Shown: positions 6,086 through 6,089 of the stretch, piece after piece
How the letters are laid out: each line of letters starts with the position of its first letter
Numbering within the stretch: position 1 is the first letter of the stretch
Assembly (NCBI GenBank): GCA_025449775.1
Contig: JANWIS010000194.1
Span: 1-6,089, forward strand
Source of the DNA: Ignavibacteriaceae bacterium
Lineage (GTDB): Bacteria > Bacteroidota > Ignavibacteria > Ignavibacteriales > Ignavibacteriaceae
Length of the DNA: 6,089 nucleotides
Direction of reading: 5' to 3'
Notes under the pieces: generated by a model
What the model saw: the letters and a program-made list of their open reading frames with translations, nothing else
Database searches by the model: none
What the model was told of the DNA's origin: nothing
Made by a program: the position numbers and the translations under genes

Positions 6086-6089
6086 CTCA

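Overview
AT-rich bacterial chromosomal DNA, probably from the Bacteroidota/Chlorobiota/Ignavibacteriota group; an Ignavibacteria-like lineage fits best, but this is inference. The pointers are a short signal peptide ending in Y-S-Q, a secreted protein resembling the DUF4292/LolA-like family, few Shine-Dalgarno (SD) sites, and one TAnnTTTG-type -7 element ahead of a tRNA gene. GTG and TTG starts are used, and one gene has a clear SD.

Left part (1-4349), minus strand: three genes in one direction, read right to left. The first is aspA (aspartate ammonia-lyase; TTG start backed by an SD). Six bases after its stop comes alr (alanine racemase; GTG start). Twenty-one bases after alr begins a long unidentified gene that leaves the window at base 1 still open after 594 codons. 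It encodes helical segments joined by very acidic linkers. The spacing suggests one transcript. The two enzymes belong to amino-acid and cell-wall precursor metabolism (aspartate to fumarate plus ammonia; L-Ala to D-Ala). What the third protein does there is unknown.

Middle (4350-5224): a 119-bp divergent intergenic region with a small palindrome separates aspA from a plus-strand gene for a 251-residue exported protein of the LolA-like/DUF4292 type, probably acting in the periplasm or at the outer membrane.

Right part (5225-6089): two small plus-strand genes, one for an acidic Cys-rich 81-residue orphan and one for a very basic 73-residue DUF6496-type protein. A hairpin with T-tracts on both sides then separates the DUF6496 gene from a convergent minus-strand tRNA-Leu(GAG) gene with an encoded CCA end.

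Most of the window is ordinary housekeeping DNA. The least explained parts are the large acidic/helical protein at the left edge, the Cys-rich acidic small protein, and two stem mismatches in the tRNA. I saw no CRISPR array, insertion sequence or prophage gene.
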